A DNA stretch of 64,000 bases from an uncultured bacterium (lineage in GTDB: Bacteria > Bacteroidota > Ignavibacteria > Kapaibacteriales > UBA4661). Location of the stretch: contig CALCNX010000121.1 of NCBI GenBank assembly GCA_937899715.1, forward strand, positions 1 through 64,000, in the 5' to 3' direction. This document shows positions 45,301-55,800 of the stretch, piece by piece; the stretch's first letter is position 1, and every line of letters begins with the position of its first letter. The position numbers were made by a program, and so were the translations under genes. The notes beneath the pieces were generated by a model. The model worked only from the letters and a program-made list of their open reading frames with translations, was not told the DNA's origin and made no database searches.

Positions 45301-48300
45301 CCAATATCTTTTATGGTTAAGCCCGCAAGCTGCAATGCACGTTCCAGCGCCTCAGTATCTCCCGCTAAGGAAGAAGAAAAGACAAAAGGCTGCAAGGACA
45401 CGCTACTACCAAAGGGACTTAAAAGAGTTATCCCGCCCTGAGAACTTGCCGTTACTTGTGCAGACAATGTGATGGTCATTTGGGTCGAAGAGTTAATTAC
45501 AAAACTTCCCACCGGAAGCCCCCCGACCAAAGCATCTGTAACGTGTGTCAAGTTCACCCCCGACACCTGAACCGTCGTGCCGGGTCCGCCGTTTGCGGGG
45601 CTAAAGCTCAGTACCACGGGCTGACCACTTGCTAAGGCAGCATTGATGATTGCAGCCGTCGTGCTAATGCCACCAATGGACGTAAACTGCAATACCCCGG
45701 CAGCAGGAAGCGGCACACCCGAAACAGGAACGGTGGGCACACGCACGAACAGCTGCCCATTGACGAAACGGAAACTCGCGCTTGTGCTGCCGATAGCGGC
45801 TCCTGTTATCAAATCGAGGTTCTCGCCAGTAACGAGTACCTCGTCGCCCGGGGCGGCATTGGTAGGCATAACGCCTGTGATGGTAGGAACACCGACAACA
45901 GTGAACAAATTCGCCACCACAGTTCGGTTGAATGCTCCCAATGCGTCCACCGTCACGAGCGCTTGACTCAGACTGGCGTTTGTCCCGCGAAGCAGTCCTG
46001 TGGTTGGTATCAGAACCGTCATTGCAGCTGACGACGAAATAAGATAACTTGCTTTGGTACTGCCGATACTCGTACGCAGCGTCAATTCTTGTATCAGCTC
46101 CAGATTTGCGCCTGTTACCCGAACCTGACCGCCCACTGGGACGACTTTATCGCGTGCTTCGCTCACCACCACCAATCGCAACGGGTCAACTCCATTACCC
46201 GAACCACCATTCGGGAAAGGACTATACACAAACTGCGTTGCCGAAGTAGCCGTGCCGCCACCGGTGCGCACAGTCAGGAACACCGAGGTCGCTACAACCG
46301 ATGTTAAACTACTTCCCGATTTGTCATTCGCCGAAGCAATAAGCGACGGCACCTGCGCTGGAACAACCACGCTCAGGCGACCGCTATTATTCACGGTTAC
46401 TGCCTGCGCAAAAACGTCCCCGAACCGTACTGTTGTGCCCGGTGTGAAGTTTTGCCCTACTATCGTTATCACCGCCCCTGTTGATGACACCGCAGGGCTA
46501 AAACTCGTCAAAACAGGCGCAGCAACAAACGTCAATGCGCTGGTAGAAATAACCGTCCCGCCGGGCGTACTAAGAATAATCGTCGAGGTCGTCGCCGTAA
46601 GCGGAATTTGCGTTGTGAAACTACCGTCAGGGTTATTGGTAATGCTGCCTTGCGGAATATTAACACCACCGATATTTAAGCCATTCAAGCCACCAAGATT
46701 CGTACCGCTTATTGTTATGACCGTTCCTACGCCCGCAGGATTGGGGAATATCCCGCCAATCACGGGCGCGGGCACAAACGTAAAGCTCGAATCCGATGCC
46801 GCACCGCCCAGAGGACTGCCTACTTGCACGGGTCCCGTGGCTACTGCGCCCACGACCACACTGATTGTCGTGCTGGATAGCACCGTAAAGCCAGAAACCG
46901 CCACGCCGCCAATAGCTACAGCATTCACGCCTGTCAGGTTTATTCCCGTTATCAGCATTGTTGTTCCTTCGCCGCCTATACTTGGCGTAAAGCCTGTAAT
47001 ACGGGGGCTGCCTTGGATTGTCCCAACAATGGCGTAAAATCGTGGTGTGATATTCGTCACCCCGTCGCTCAAAAGCGAAAGCCCTTGCGGTAAATTACTG
47101 AGCGTACCACCAACACCAGTGTATAAGCCTGTCTGCGTCTGCGAACTTGCCAGCGAGTTCATCGCAGTAATGCCGCCGCGCGTAACACCCACACGCGCAC
47201 CCGTGAACGAGCCGCTCACAGGAGTAAGTCGCCAGTACTCACTTGTACTGAGCGCTCCCGGCACACCCAAAGCGGGAGTACCACCCGCTCCCGTCGCAAA
47301 TGCTTCTGCTCCCACCTGTGGCGCGACAGTTCCCGTCGTTGCTTCGGTCAGGGTAAGAGGCAAATAGCTGATGCCGCGACCTATGGGGTAAAATATTGGT
47401 TGGGTCGTTGTTGGGGTGAGATTGGGACGAAGCTGGCGCACCAACGAACCAGAAACGAAGGACAATGAGTTTCCGCCCACGAGCGCTGTATCGGCACTAC
47501 TTTGAAGCAGAACGCTTGCCCCATTACCAACGCTGACATTCCCACCAAACAAACCTAATTGCTGCGTGATTTGAATTGTACCACTCAGATTCAAACTCCA
47601 ACCACCACGATTCATCGTTAGTTGTGCAAGCTGCGGGATGCTTATAGCTCCGGCGAGTGTACTATTCCCGTCAATCAAAAGCGTATCGGTTGAATCCGTC
47701 GCAAAGTTCGTAGTAGCACCCAAAAATGTGACACTGCCCGAAAGCCGCAGTCTATCAGCTGCACCGAAGGCAAGTGTACTGTTATTGAGAAGGAAGCTGC
47801 TTTGCAGATGCTTGCTTGCATCCATGCGTACCGAACCGTTGTGAATTTCTACTTGCGCAGACATCACGTGTGGAAACTCTGCGGTTGTTGTGAGGCGGTT
47901 TACGGGAGCATTATATTCCAGTGTTGCCGTTGGTGCAAGGTATTGTATGCCGCTTGGCGAAGTAGCATTCCCCGTGCCCTGTAGTCGCAAGCGACCACCG
48001 CCATTAATGCGGAACAGACCGTTACTATTGACAGTAATACCATTAGGAATTGTAAGTGTACCACCCGATTCAACTTGCAGTGTCGTGCCGCTCCCAAAAT
48101 TTGCAGAGTTTACAAATTGTGCGTTCACTCCTGTAGGAACATAGAAAACGAATCCCGATGTGGTGAAATTTGCAGGGCTGGAACCGCCCCCGCCAATCTG
48201 TGAATTCCAACTTGTGGCAAGATCGGCAAAACCGGAAACATAGTAAAAGATAGTGGGTGCAGATCCCGCAATAGAAAAGTGCATCGTTGAACCCACTGCC

Positions 48301-51300
48301 AAACCAATAGACGATGGTGGGTTACTGGTGATACTATTTGGCGTTCCGGGCGTGATAGTACATGGGACTGTTGGTACAAGAGGAAGATAAACCCCGCCAG
48401 GGCCGGGCGAAACTTGTGCTATTTGGCTTCCAACGGCTATGGCGGGAATTCTTCCGAGAGCATAACGAGAATCAACCAAATTATTATTCGCAGCAGTAAT
48501 GCGCCAATATTCGGTGGCACTAAGGTTCCCTAAACCTACTCCCGGCGTACCTCCGGGACTGCCGATATTCGCCTCTACATCTATCAGAGGATTCGCACCC
48601 AAAGGCGTTACAGGCGCAACAAGCGAAAACGGCGCGTATTGCCCACTCTTACCGACAGGAAAATCCCACATCGCACCACCTGAATAATTCACGGGCAAAT
48701 ACCGTTGGAGTGGTCCATCAATAAAAGCAGTTGGTGAACCGCCTACTACTGCACCCGGAATTGCTGCGTTCACTATCGTCAGCGTATTTGTCGGATTCGA
48801 TGTCGTAAAAATCCCATTGGAAAGAGTAAGCTGATTTGCAATGCTCAAAGGATTTGTCAGCGTTGAGCTGGCAGCAATAGTCAGGTTGTACGCTCCATTG
48901 CTGGTAAACCACGTCGCATCCACATTTGGACGCTGAATCATAATGGTAGAGTTAAGCGCTGTTGCATCAATACGATTACCACCTGTAGTTGTAATTGGAC
49001 TGCTTCCGGCAAGTCGGAGCGTAACCCCACTATTAACAATGAGGGAACCAACGACGACATTAATACCGCCTGTAAGCGTCCTTAACCCACCAAGCTGCGG
49101 CGTGCCGTCTTGAATATCCACATCACCATTCATTGTTGCTGGTAATGTTTGGAAATTTACTGTCCCTGTCCAAGCGTAGGTAAACTGCAATACACCGCCT
49201 GCTAAATACGTGGCAGAACCTGTACCGGTCACTTGTGGCGAAAATCCGAGTGAACCATTAAGCTCCAGGATACCTGAACCAGAAACAGTTAATGAACCAG
49301 GTCCATTGACTACGAAGGGATTATTCGCCCCACCTATTTCAAGTCGCCCCGAAGTTATGGTAGATGCCCCGGTAAGTGTCGTCGCGGTTGCGCCCGTAGC
49401 TTGATAATGCCCACCATTTACAGTGAATGCACCATTGTATATAAGATTAAAACCATTTGTATTGACAATTCCCCCCGAAAATGTGGCATTGCCATTAATC
49501 GTTGCTGCCGGAGGGGTATTAAAATAAAATACTGTTCCCGGTGTACGATTCACTGTTACCGAACCGGGCATCACGGTTGGGAATTCTAAAGCTGTCCCTC
49601 CGCCCGAAAGACCATTTATATATTGCAATTGTGCTGTTGGTCCCATATAAGTAACAGTTCCGGTACCTGTGAGATTCACATTACCATTCATAACAACAGT
49701 GCCGCCGTTATCCACTTGAATAGTAACACCCGGCGACACATTAAAAGTGCTAATGTATGTCGCCGTTTTCCCCGTTTCAATTTCAAAGGTCAAGCCACTG
49801 GTGGTAAAATTAGACGGATTTGCTCCCGAACCGCCGGGGTTTGCCCCCCAACTGGTAAGCAGTGTTGGGTCGCCTACATTGTAGTAATAGGTACTTGGTG
49901 CAGAAGCATATGCGATGAATTTGGGTACCCCGGCTGCGAGGGTTGTTGCGGCAGGAGTTGTCTGAATATTATTTGCTGCAACCGACGCAGTCGGCAGAGC
50001 TGTATATGCTCCGCCAATGGCAGGTGCTTCGGCAAGTGCGGAAAAGGCATTGAATGAGGAGGTAAAACGGTCGGCATTGAAAGCAACACTTGTTAAATTC
50101 ACACTTGACGTAAGGCTTATTGCCTGCGATGTAAACGGTGTTACCAGTGCTCCAGAAGCAGTCTTACCGCCGGCACTGGGGCTTGCAACAGCAGAGACTG
50201 TTCCAGCACCTGCGGCAGTTTCATTGAGAATAATTGCTAAATTTTCTGTTGCGCTGCTTCCTATTGGAAAGCTATAGTTACTGGCACCTGCCGATATTGC
50301 ACGAGTAAGCGTACCGACTATCCAGCTTTGATTGCTTACAAAAGTAATAGCACCCGTACTTGGATTATTGACGGTAAAGCCGCCTGCGCTTGCGTCCAGA
50401 ATCCCCTGTGTGAGAGTAAGTGTTCCGGCGACAGGTAAAGAACGAAAAGCAGGGAGTGTTACAATGTCGGTAACGGCAGATTTATTGATAATCAGGTTCG
50501 TTGGTCCTGATGCGGGGAACTCCGTGGCGGAAGGATTATTATTGTTTGGACCACTGTACGTTAGAGTTGAGCCGGGATTGTAGGTAACGGATCCTCCACC
50601 GGTAATAGCAGCAATATTGGGTGCCGTATTATTTAGGTCAACCCCTCCGGTAACCGCAAGTCCGGTACCGCCGCCAAGAGTTAAATTGTTACCGGACACT
50701 CTTAGTACGCCGTTGACAGGAACAACCACACTATTCGCCCCAGGACCATTAACAACATTAGCACAACCATTTGCAACAGTTCCGGCAAGAGTAAGGGTAT
50801 TTGTGCCAGTGCTAAATTGCCCACCACCAGCACCGCCTAGAGTCAACGACCCATGAACGGTTTTCAATGAGTTCAAAGTCAGCGAAGCATTTGCAGTAAA
50901 TGTCACAGTGACATCCCCGTTCATCGTCACGGGAAATTCTTGCCCTGTTACGCTTGGCGGTACGTTATTACTAACAATATACCCCAAACCACCGCGCGGC
51001 GATGCAGGACCCGCATACGTTGGTACACCGGTCCATGTACTGTTTGGCGGCATATCCATAATGATACCCGTAGCACCGCCAGCAATGATAACATTCGTAC
51101 CACCGGAAACAGGTCCGGCAGTACCGCCAGCAAGGATTCTCCCTGTACCGCTAATATTGCATACAGCGTTGAATTGTGTGCTGGTGGTATTAGTACGAAG
51201 ATTAAAATTCCCACCGAGAATTGTTATCGTACCATTAAAGATCTGTGCTTGAGCAGGAATATTGACCGATGAGCCACCGCCTTTATTCACAATAATGTTA

Positions 51301-52619
51301 CCGGGCATTGTTGGTGGAAGCTCTATTCCTGCAGTTACACCGGGTCCGATGTATCGCAGATTGGAACCAACATCATATTGAGTCGTCCCAGCGCCACTAA
51401 GAGATATACTACCATCAATTTCAAGCGTTGCCCCCGAATATACATGAATAGCATTAGCGGGAGTGAGCGTACCACCGCTACGCAAACTTAGTGTTGGCGA
51501 GCCGCATGAACCTATGCCTAATTGCTGACCTGCAGCAACCGTTAGCGCACCGTATAATGTCAGATTGCTACCCAAGCCCATTCCAGCTGAATTAAGAACC
51601 AGCGTATTCAAATCTTGAGGTGCAACAAAATTTATGCAGCTACAGAGTTGTGCAACAGCTCCCATAAAACGTAATGAAGCGCTACTATTACCCTGAAAAG
51701 AACCACTCCAGCAGTAACTTCCTGCAAATAAATCCAGAATAGTATTTGTATTAAATGCCAAGACTTGACCGGGGCTGATGGTCATACCACCATAGAGCTG
51801 GTAGGTTAGTCCGGCACCAAGTGTTACACCACCACTATTATTAACAGTAATATTGGCATTCATCGCAGCACCTGTCGGGATTTCTACCCCAACCGTCTTA
51901 GCTACGCCCCCAATATAATCTAGTTTTGATCCAAGGACATAGACAGGTGAATTCCCTGTTATTGCACCATTATCAACAATACGAATAACATTAGGCATCA
52001 TACCGCCAACATTGATTGTACCTCCATTATTAACTATACCCCCGCCGTTAATAATCAAAGAAATAATAGAAGAGGCACCATGGTCAATGTTAATTGTTCC
52101 ATTATTGGTAATGGTTCCCGTTGCGCCAACAGTTGTTGTCGCACCCCAAATATAACCCAATGTTGACCCTGGATTAATGGTAACCGCACCATTGATAGTA
52201 ACGTTATTCCCATTTGCCACAAAGCCCGCATTACCTTGAAATTGCAAGGTTGCCCCAGCGGCAACCGTTAGGGTTGAAGGTGTTTGAAAGTCAAGGTTTA
52301 CCGCACCATTTACAAAGCTACCGGGTCCGGTTAGAGTAAGGGAACAAGCTGCTCCAACAAAAAAACCAACACTGCGCCCTGTAATTTGAATAGAATTCAA
52401 AGAAAGTGTCGCAGGCGCACTATTAATTGCAACGGCAGCGCCAGCAGTAAAAACTGCGTCATCTCCCGTTGTTGGGAACGGCATCCCCCCCCAATTATTG
52501 TTATCAGTCCACACACCAGCTGCACCGCCGCCTGTCCACGTGCGCGTAGCAGAGAGAAGATTATTTGGAAAAACGGTAAGCGCAAGCAGACACAGAATTA
52601 ATGTACAAAACTTTTTCAT
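42387..52619 (-). CDS. giant T9SS surface protein 3 (three beta-helix modules, LRR cassette)
   Basis: A 3410-residue secreted protein, started at the ATG of MKKFCTLILC, which gives a textbook signal peptide (cut after LLSA); the longer frame adds 18 residues. Three beta-helix modules follow: residues 25 to about 910 (opening TRTWTGGG), about 911-1455 (YYYNVGDPTLLTSW) and about 1455-1865 (FYYVSGFADLATSW). Each ends in a submotif with FPIG or FPVGK and, in two, EYWR. Then come six IPT-like domains, LRRs with a strongly degenerate cap (about 2415-2740), Ig-like, FN3-like (LKWSSVEGAEQYEL), two ASH-like, cohesin-like (VSFDPQVLAL) and the T9SS signal (QPNPAREDVEIRYTV to NVVK). It is closest in cassette sequence to giants 1 and 2. 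Probable surface adhesin; no catalytic motif was found. Confidence 0.93.
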   Translation of the reverse strand: MKKFCTLILCLLALTVFPNNLLSATRTWTGGGAAGVWTDNNNWGGMPFPTTGDDAVFTAGAAVAINSAPATLSLNSIQITGRSVGFFVGAACSLTLTGPGSFVNGAVNLDFQTPSTLTVAAGATLQFQGNAGFVANGNNVTINGAVTINPGSTLGYIWGATTTVGATGTITNNGTINIDHGASSIISLIINGGGIVNNGGTINVGGMMPNVIRIVDNGAITGNSPVYVLGSKLDYIGGVAKTVGVEIPTGAAMNANITVNNSGGVTLGAGLTYQLYGGMTISPGQVLAFNTNTILDLFAGSYCWSGSFQGNSSASLRFMGAVAQLCSCINFVAPQDLNTLVLNSAGMGLGSNLTLYGALTVAAGQQLGIGSCGSPTLSLRSGGTLTPANAIHVYSGATLEIDGSISLSGAGTTQYDVGSNLRYIGPGVTAGIELPPTMPGNIIVNKGGGSSVNIPAQAQIFNGTITILGGNFNLRTNTTSTQFNAVCNISGTGRILAGGTAGPVSGGTNVIIAGGATGIIMDMPPNSTWTGVPTYAGPASPRGGLGYIVSNNVPPSVTGQEFPVTMNGDVTVTFTANASLTLNSLKTVHGSLTLGGAGGGQFSTGTNTLTLAGTVANGCANVVNGPGANSVVVPVNGVLRVSGNNLTLGGGTGLAVTGGVDLNNTAPNIAAITGGGSVTYNPGSTLTYSGPNNNNPSATEFPASGPTNLIINKSAVTDIVTLPAFRSLPVAGTLTLTQGILDASAGGFTVNNPSTGAITFVSNQSWIVGTLTRAISAGASNYSFPIGSSATENLAIILNETAAGAGTVSAVASPSAGGKTASGALVTPFTSQAISLTSSVNLTSVAFNADRFTSSFNAFSALAEAPAIGGAYTALPTASVAANNIQTTPAATTLAAGVPKFIAYASAPSTYYYNVGDPTLLTSWGANPGGSGANPSNFTTSGLTFEIETGKTATYISTFNVSPGVTIQVDNGGTVVMNGNVNLTGTGTVTYMGPTAQLQYINGLSGGGTALEFPTVMPGSVTVNRTPGTVFYFNTPPAATINGNATFSGGIVNTNGFNLIYNGAFTVNGGHYQATGATATTLTGASTITSGRLEIGGANNPFVVNGPGSLTVSGSGILELNGSLGFSPQVTGTGSATYLAGGVLQFTYAWTGTVNFQTLPATMNGDVDIQDGTPQLGGLRTLTGGINVVVGSLIVNSGVTLRLAGSSPITTTGGNRIDATALNSTIMIQRPNVDATWFTSNGAYNLTIAASSTLTNPLSIANQLTLSNGIFTTSNPTNTLTIVNAAIPGAVVGGSPTAFIDGPLQRYLPVNYSGGAMWDFPVGKSGQYAPFSLVAPVTPLGANPLIDVEANIGSPGGTPGVGLGNLSATEYWRITAANNNLVDSRYALGRIPAIAVGSQIAQVSPGPGGVYLPLVPTVPCTITPGTPNSITSNPPSSIGLAVGSTMHFSIAGSAPTIFYYVSGFADLATSWNSQIGGGGSSPANFTTSGFVFYVPTGVNAQFVNSANFGSGTTLQVESGGTLTIPNGITVNSNGLFRINGGGRLRLQGTGNATSPSGIQYLAPTATLEYNAPVNRLTTTAEFPHVMSAQVEIHNGSVRMDASKHLQSSFLLNNSTLAFGAADRLRLSGSVTFLGATTNFATDSTDTLLIDGNSTLAGAISIPQLAQLTMNRGGWSLNLSGTIQITQQLGLFGGNVSVGNGASVLLQSSADTALVGGNSLSFVSGSLVRQLRPNLTPTTTQPIFYPIGRGISYLPLTLTEATTGTVAPQVGAEAFATGAGGTPALGVPGALSTSEYWRLTPVSGSFTGARVGVTRGGITAMNSLASSQTQTGLYTGVGGTLSNLPQGLSLLSDGVTNITPRFYAIVGTIQGSPRITGFTPSIGGEGTTMLITGINLTGVNAVAIGGVAVSGFTVLSSTTISVVVGAVATGPVQVGSPLGGAASDSSFTFVPAPVIGGIFPNPAGVGTVITISGTNLGGLNGLNIGGVNIPQGSITNNPDGSFTTQIPLTATTSTIILSTPGGTVISTSALTFVAAPVLTSFSPAVSSTGAVITIVGQNFTPGTTVRFGDVFAQAVTVNNSGRLSVVVPAQVPSLIASANDKSGSSLTSVVATSVFLTVRTGGGTATSATQFVYSPFPNGGSGNGVDPLRLVVVSEARDKVVPVGGQVRVTGANLELIQELTLRTSIGSTKASYLISSSAAMTVLIPTTGLLRGTNASLSQALVTVDALGAFNRTVVANLFTVVGVPTITGVMPTNAAPGDEVLVTGENLDLITGAAIGSTSASFRFVNGQLFVRVPTVPVSGVPLPAAGVLQFTSIGGISTTAAIINAALASGQPVVLSFSPANGGPGTTVQVSGVNLTHVTDALVGGLPVGSFVINSSTQMTITLSAQVTASSQGGITLLSPFGSSVSLQPFVFSSSLAGDTEALERALQLAGLTIKDIGIEQTDNRITGIRTNNRALNISAEPFVSALSPLTELRNLDVSNSGLTGAIPQGLARFTKLESLNMSGNSLTGSIPSGVFCSYKNLQILDVSRNKLEGLIPVCIATLDKVQTLNLSHNQFTGGLPKELGGMVSLKELLVNNNKLTGGLPPEFGTPGGTAGTKLVARTQTAQTLRVLDVSANELTGTIPAEWGGMSALEQLNLSNNRLSGTLPASIIGWESLTTMRLANNRFTGIMPALTAKSLTTIAMENNSFEGRLPEELSTSGLRVLTAEGNGLTGLPKLPRINTLRLGRNKIEFGSLEPNTSAKIFDYVPQDSIGNGGDTVVRVSSRVLIPSGIGGSKTVYQWLRNGRVLEGAASPTLVLESARAFQSGVYMCRATNKDLPQLTLFTRSYRLVVTGADQTLDAPELLFPSQQAENIAVRPRLKWSSVEGAEQYELTIGRDATLRDVLIRRTVGALAQSSEQSYRLEATDVALERGAQYFWRVRALAVGSEGIPSETRSFRIVPLGVDVGFSTIDAGRVLIGTQRKGDGVLVNVGINAITLDSATAITNTEVFSLANQTRNVVMAPNAEVPINVVFTPVAAGEALASVQVWYKDAQQTSRQVRFDNALKGRGGALRVDEVNFEAARPQRTALQSLRVINLSKDTVKLSGVRLLPTNSSEQSRSDATAFSIENIAALGITLYPKDTLFVTVRCTAPQEADLRAQVQVEWLAGGVKDSATALVKATVRAVNPDNPSVSVGVKARQDNLAPGSLVQLDVYILEGDRRTLFNASQPEIRAQVSFDPQVLALVGGARQLRTSSSTRAMVEVQTRWEGNSDLLATIDCRAVAGERIQTELLLAGLQWGKSAKEREEWERAVIVEEPLSKNNATFTTNVSRAGGTRLIGAAQPKILAVQPNPAREDVEIRYTVQEPGTIILTLVTAAGEEVQRLWAGRQEAGEYQMKTSLRGTASGSYRVVLTTGNGQVSQSVNVVK

Positions 52620-52760
52620 TTGACCACCACGAGAGAATGAGGTTTGGAGAGAATATGCTGAGAATGACAGCAATCAATGTACAAGAAATCATGCGAAAAA
52701 TCAAATACTTTGGGGCGAAACGACACCAGAGAGGGGCGAGTTGCAGAAGCACCACAATAA
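52620..52760 (-). promoter_or_regulatory. upstream region of giant 3 with paired G-tract motif
   Basis: TTTGGGGCGAAA at 52709-52720 is an exact 12-base copy of the motif upstream of giant 2. A weaker partner, AGAGGGGCGAGT, has its G-tract 21 bases further on (52733-52736). The pair lies about 90-120 bases before the ATG. No clear -7 element was found. Confidence 0.45.
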
Positions 52761-52801
52761 AAAAACCACCCGCACGAAGACTATCTCCGCAGAGTGGTTT
52801 T
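52755..52801 (-). terminator. rho-independent terminator of giant 4
   Basis: AAAACCAC (52762-52769) pairs with GTGGTTTT (52794-52801) across a 24-nt loop; on the minus strand a T-run follows. It lies about 80 bases past the stop of giant 4. The long loop makes it weaker than the giant 3 terminator. Confidence 0.6.
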
Positions 52802-52880
52802 ACTTACTTCACAAGCAATTATCACAACATTTTGTGAGCAAAAATGAATTGCATTTTTGCTTCATCAACACGAGACTTTA

Positions 52881-55800
52881 TCAACGCCGTATTTGCACCC
52901 GCTCGGTCAAAATTGCTGCCGGAGTGCGCAGCACCACAAAATACGTCCCGCTTGGAAGGTCGCTTACAGGCACAGATGCCACAAACTCCCCTTTCGCGTG
53001 CTCGCCGTCTGCCAGCACTTTCATTACTCTGCCGAAAACATCCACCAATACGACCTGCGCCGGGGTCGGCTCTTGCACAGAATAGGTAATATGTCCAACA
53101 TCCAAAACGGGGTTAGGCTGCATAGCGCTCAGAGTGGCACTTGTGCCCGCACGCGCAATAAGCCGTGTGCCGCCTGCCCGCGAGACCCGTGCTGTGAAGC
53201 TCCCCGAACGAAGTTCTTCCACAAATGTTATGCGCTCACCAATAAACGGTGTCGGAATAACCGTAGTGGGCGAGGGATCCACCGCAAAACGGAAGTATTC
53301 TAATTCAATGGCGGTTTGTGTAGTTTCTCCAGCAACGGCTACGCATGGGAAACGAAAGAGTACACTATCGCGCAAAAGTGCCGGGAAATCACGAGCAACG
53401 ATGCTGGTGGTGGTCGCGGAAACAAAAACACGTTGCAAACTATTCGCCACATCGGGATTAGAAATCGCTTGCAGTGGAGGCTTGATGCTACCGAGAGCCA
53501 GGACTTGACGATTAAAACGAATAATAGTCGTGTAGGAAAGCGGAAGATAGTCGGCAAGTTTACCGATACCCACATCTACGTTCGCAACGGTAACGCTTGC
53601 AATATACACTTCCATATTCAACGACGTGCCGGGCGGGAGTGATTCTTGTCCACGCGCGGGGCGAATACCAACGGTAATACCAATATCCCTACCACTCCGC
53701 TCATTTCGTGCGAATGCTTTTACTCGTGCGGTGAGCGTATCGAAATAGACCGTATCACCCCGCGAAGTGCTTTGAATAAAGCGGGCAGTATAACGAATTG
53801 TTGCCGAAAGGTTTCCTTCGTTGACGGGTGTACATCTCACAACAACAGACGACGTTGCACCCGAATTGATGTAGAGCGGGCTGCGAAGACTATCCACCGT
53901 AAAGCCATTTGCACTGCCGATAATCTGCGCACCGGTAATAATCACGCGCGTCGAAGGACCGCCGCGATTACCTATTAGAGCAAGCGTCTGTGCTGTCTTG
54001 CCGACGCGAATCGTATCAAAGTTCACCGAATCCGCTTTAATCGGCGTTCCACGCCCGATAAGCACGTTCTCAAGGCGAGTACTGCTAGTGTCGCCTGCTG
54101 GCGGAATATATTTCACCGTCACCGATGCAGTTTTTGTGCCCGGGCTACGCGGCGCGAAGGTAATACCGCGAATAGAAAATGTCTGTCCGGCACGCAAGCG
54201 CAAGCCCCGCACATCAAGCGGGATTCTGAAACTAAACTCATTGTCGTTGCCATCCACGTCTAAGATGGTGAGGTCTTGGTCGGTAAGATTTGTCAAAAAC
54301 GCAAAGTCCGAGACAGATTCACCCAAAACCACATTGCCAAAATTGACCGAACTCACCGCCACAGCGCTTCCGGGCGGCGCTGTTACAAAGCTATTCAGTC
54401 CCGACCATGCGCTGGCGATATTCACACCGTTTAATGCCCGCACACGCCAGAAATACTGCGTAAGCGGCTGCAAGCCTTCCATGCGAGTATTGATGGTCGT
54501 GAGCGTCGTATCGGCTGAGCGCACGGAGGCGGTTGTGGCTATGAGCGAAAAATCACGCAGCTGCGAGACCTGCACCTCGTAGAGAATTGCGTTATCAACT
54601 CGCGTCCACTGCATTGTGGGATTGAAGGCAATAAAGTTTGCACCGTTTTGTGGGAATACAAGGTCGGGTGCTTGGCTTGGCGGACGCGGCTCTACGCCAT
54701 GCACACGAATAGGGCGTGAATAGAGTGTGAGTTTATCCACAAGACGGTTCGTGATGGCGCACACATATGAGCCCGTATCTTGCGGCATAAATTGTTCGAT
54801 TCGATAGCCGATTGTCGCCGATGTAGCCTGCACCTGTACACCGTCCTTGAACCATTGGTACAAATTATCACGCCCCGAAACAGCAATCGCCAGCAACATC
54901 GGATTACCGATAACAATGCCCGTATCCCGCACCGCACCAAGACTGTCCTGCGGAATATAGATAAAATCAGTAACGGCAGCATTTGTCTGTAAATCACCAA
55001 ATTGGAGATTATTGCCCTGCACTGCCAGCGCTGAGAGAATAGCACTCATGCGGGGCAGCGAGGTAAATTTATTGTACGATAGCCCAAGCGTCTGCAAATT
55101 ACGCAATGCGCCAAGCTGCGCCGGAACTGTCCCGCTAAAGCTGTTACTATCCACGTAGAGCGTTTGAAGTGAGTCGAGATTACCAAGAGTGCTGGGGAGC
55201 GTACCGCTAAAGGTATTGCTACGCAAGGACAAAAAGCGCAAGCGTCTCAGATTACCAAGGTCGGCAGAAACAGAACCTGTAAAAGTATTTCGCCCAATGT
55301 CAAGCGTTTGCAAGTTCGGCAGCGCAGGCAAAATACGCATAATGCTTTCACCTGTCAACTGATTATTCTCAATCAACAATTCTTCGAGCGAAGTCAAAGA
55401 ACGAAGGGTTTCCGGCACTTCACCCGTCAATTTGTTTCCGCCCAGCCACAGCCTGCGCAGCGCATTTGCGGCTGTGAGCGCCGAAGCATTTTTTGAAGAT
55501 GCACTCGCCGCCACTGTCACCGTTGCCACCGTAGCATTCCCGAACGATTCGGGAATCGTGCCCGTGAGCTGATTACGGTGCAAATAGAGCGATTGCAATG
55601 TGGTCACATTACCAAGTTCCGGTGGGATAGTTCCCGTAAACGCATTTTGCCCTAAGTCCAGACTTTGCAACAGCGGAAGCCCGCCCAGACACGGCGGTAT
55701 TGTGCCCGAAAGTGCATTTTGATTCACATTAATTTCTCGCGCTGTTGCCAGTGAGCACAGCGATTGCGGAAGCACCCCGGTAAGGCGATTGCGGTCAGCA

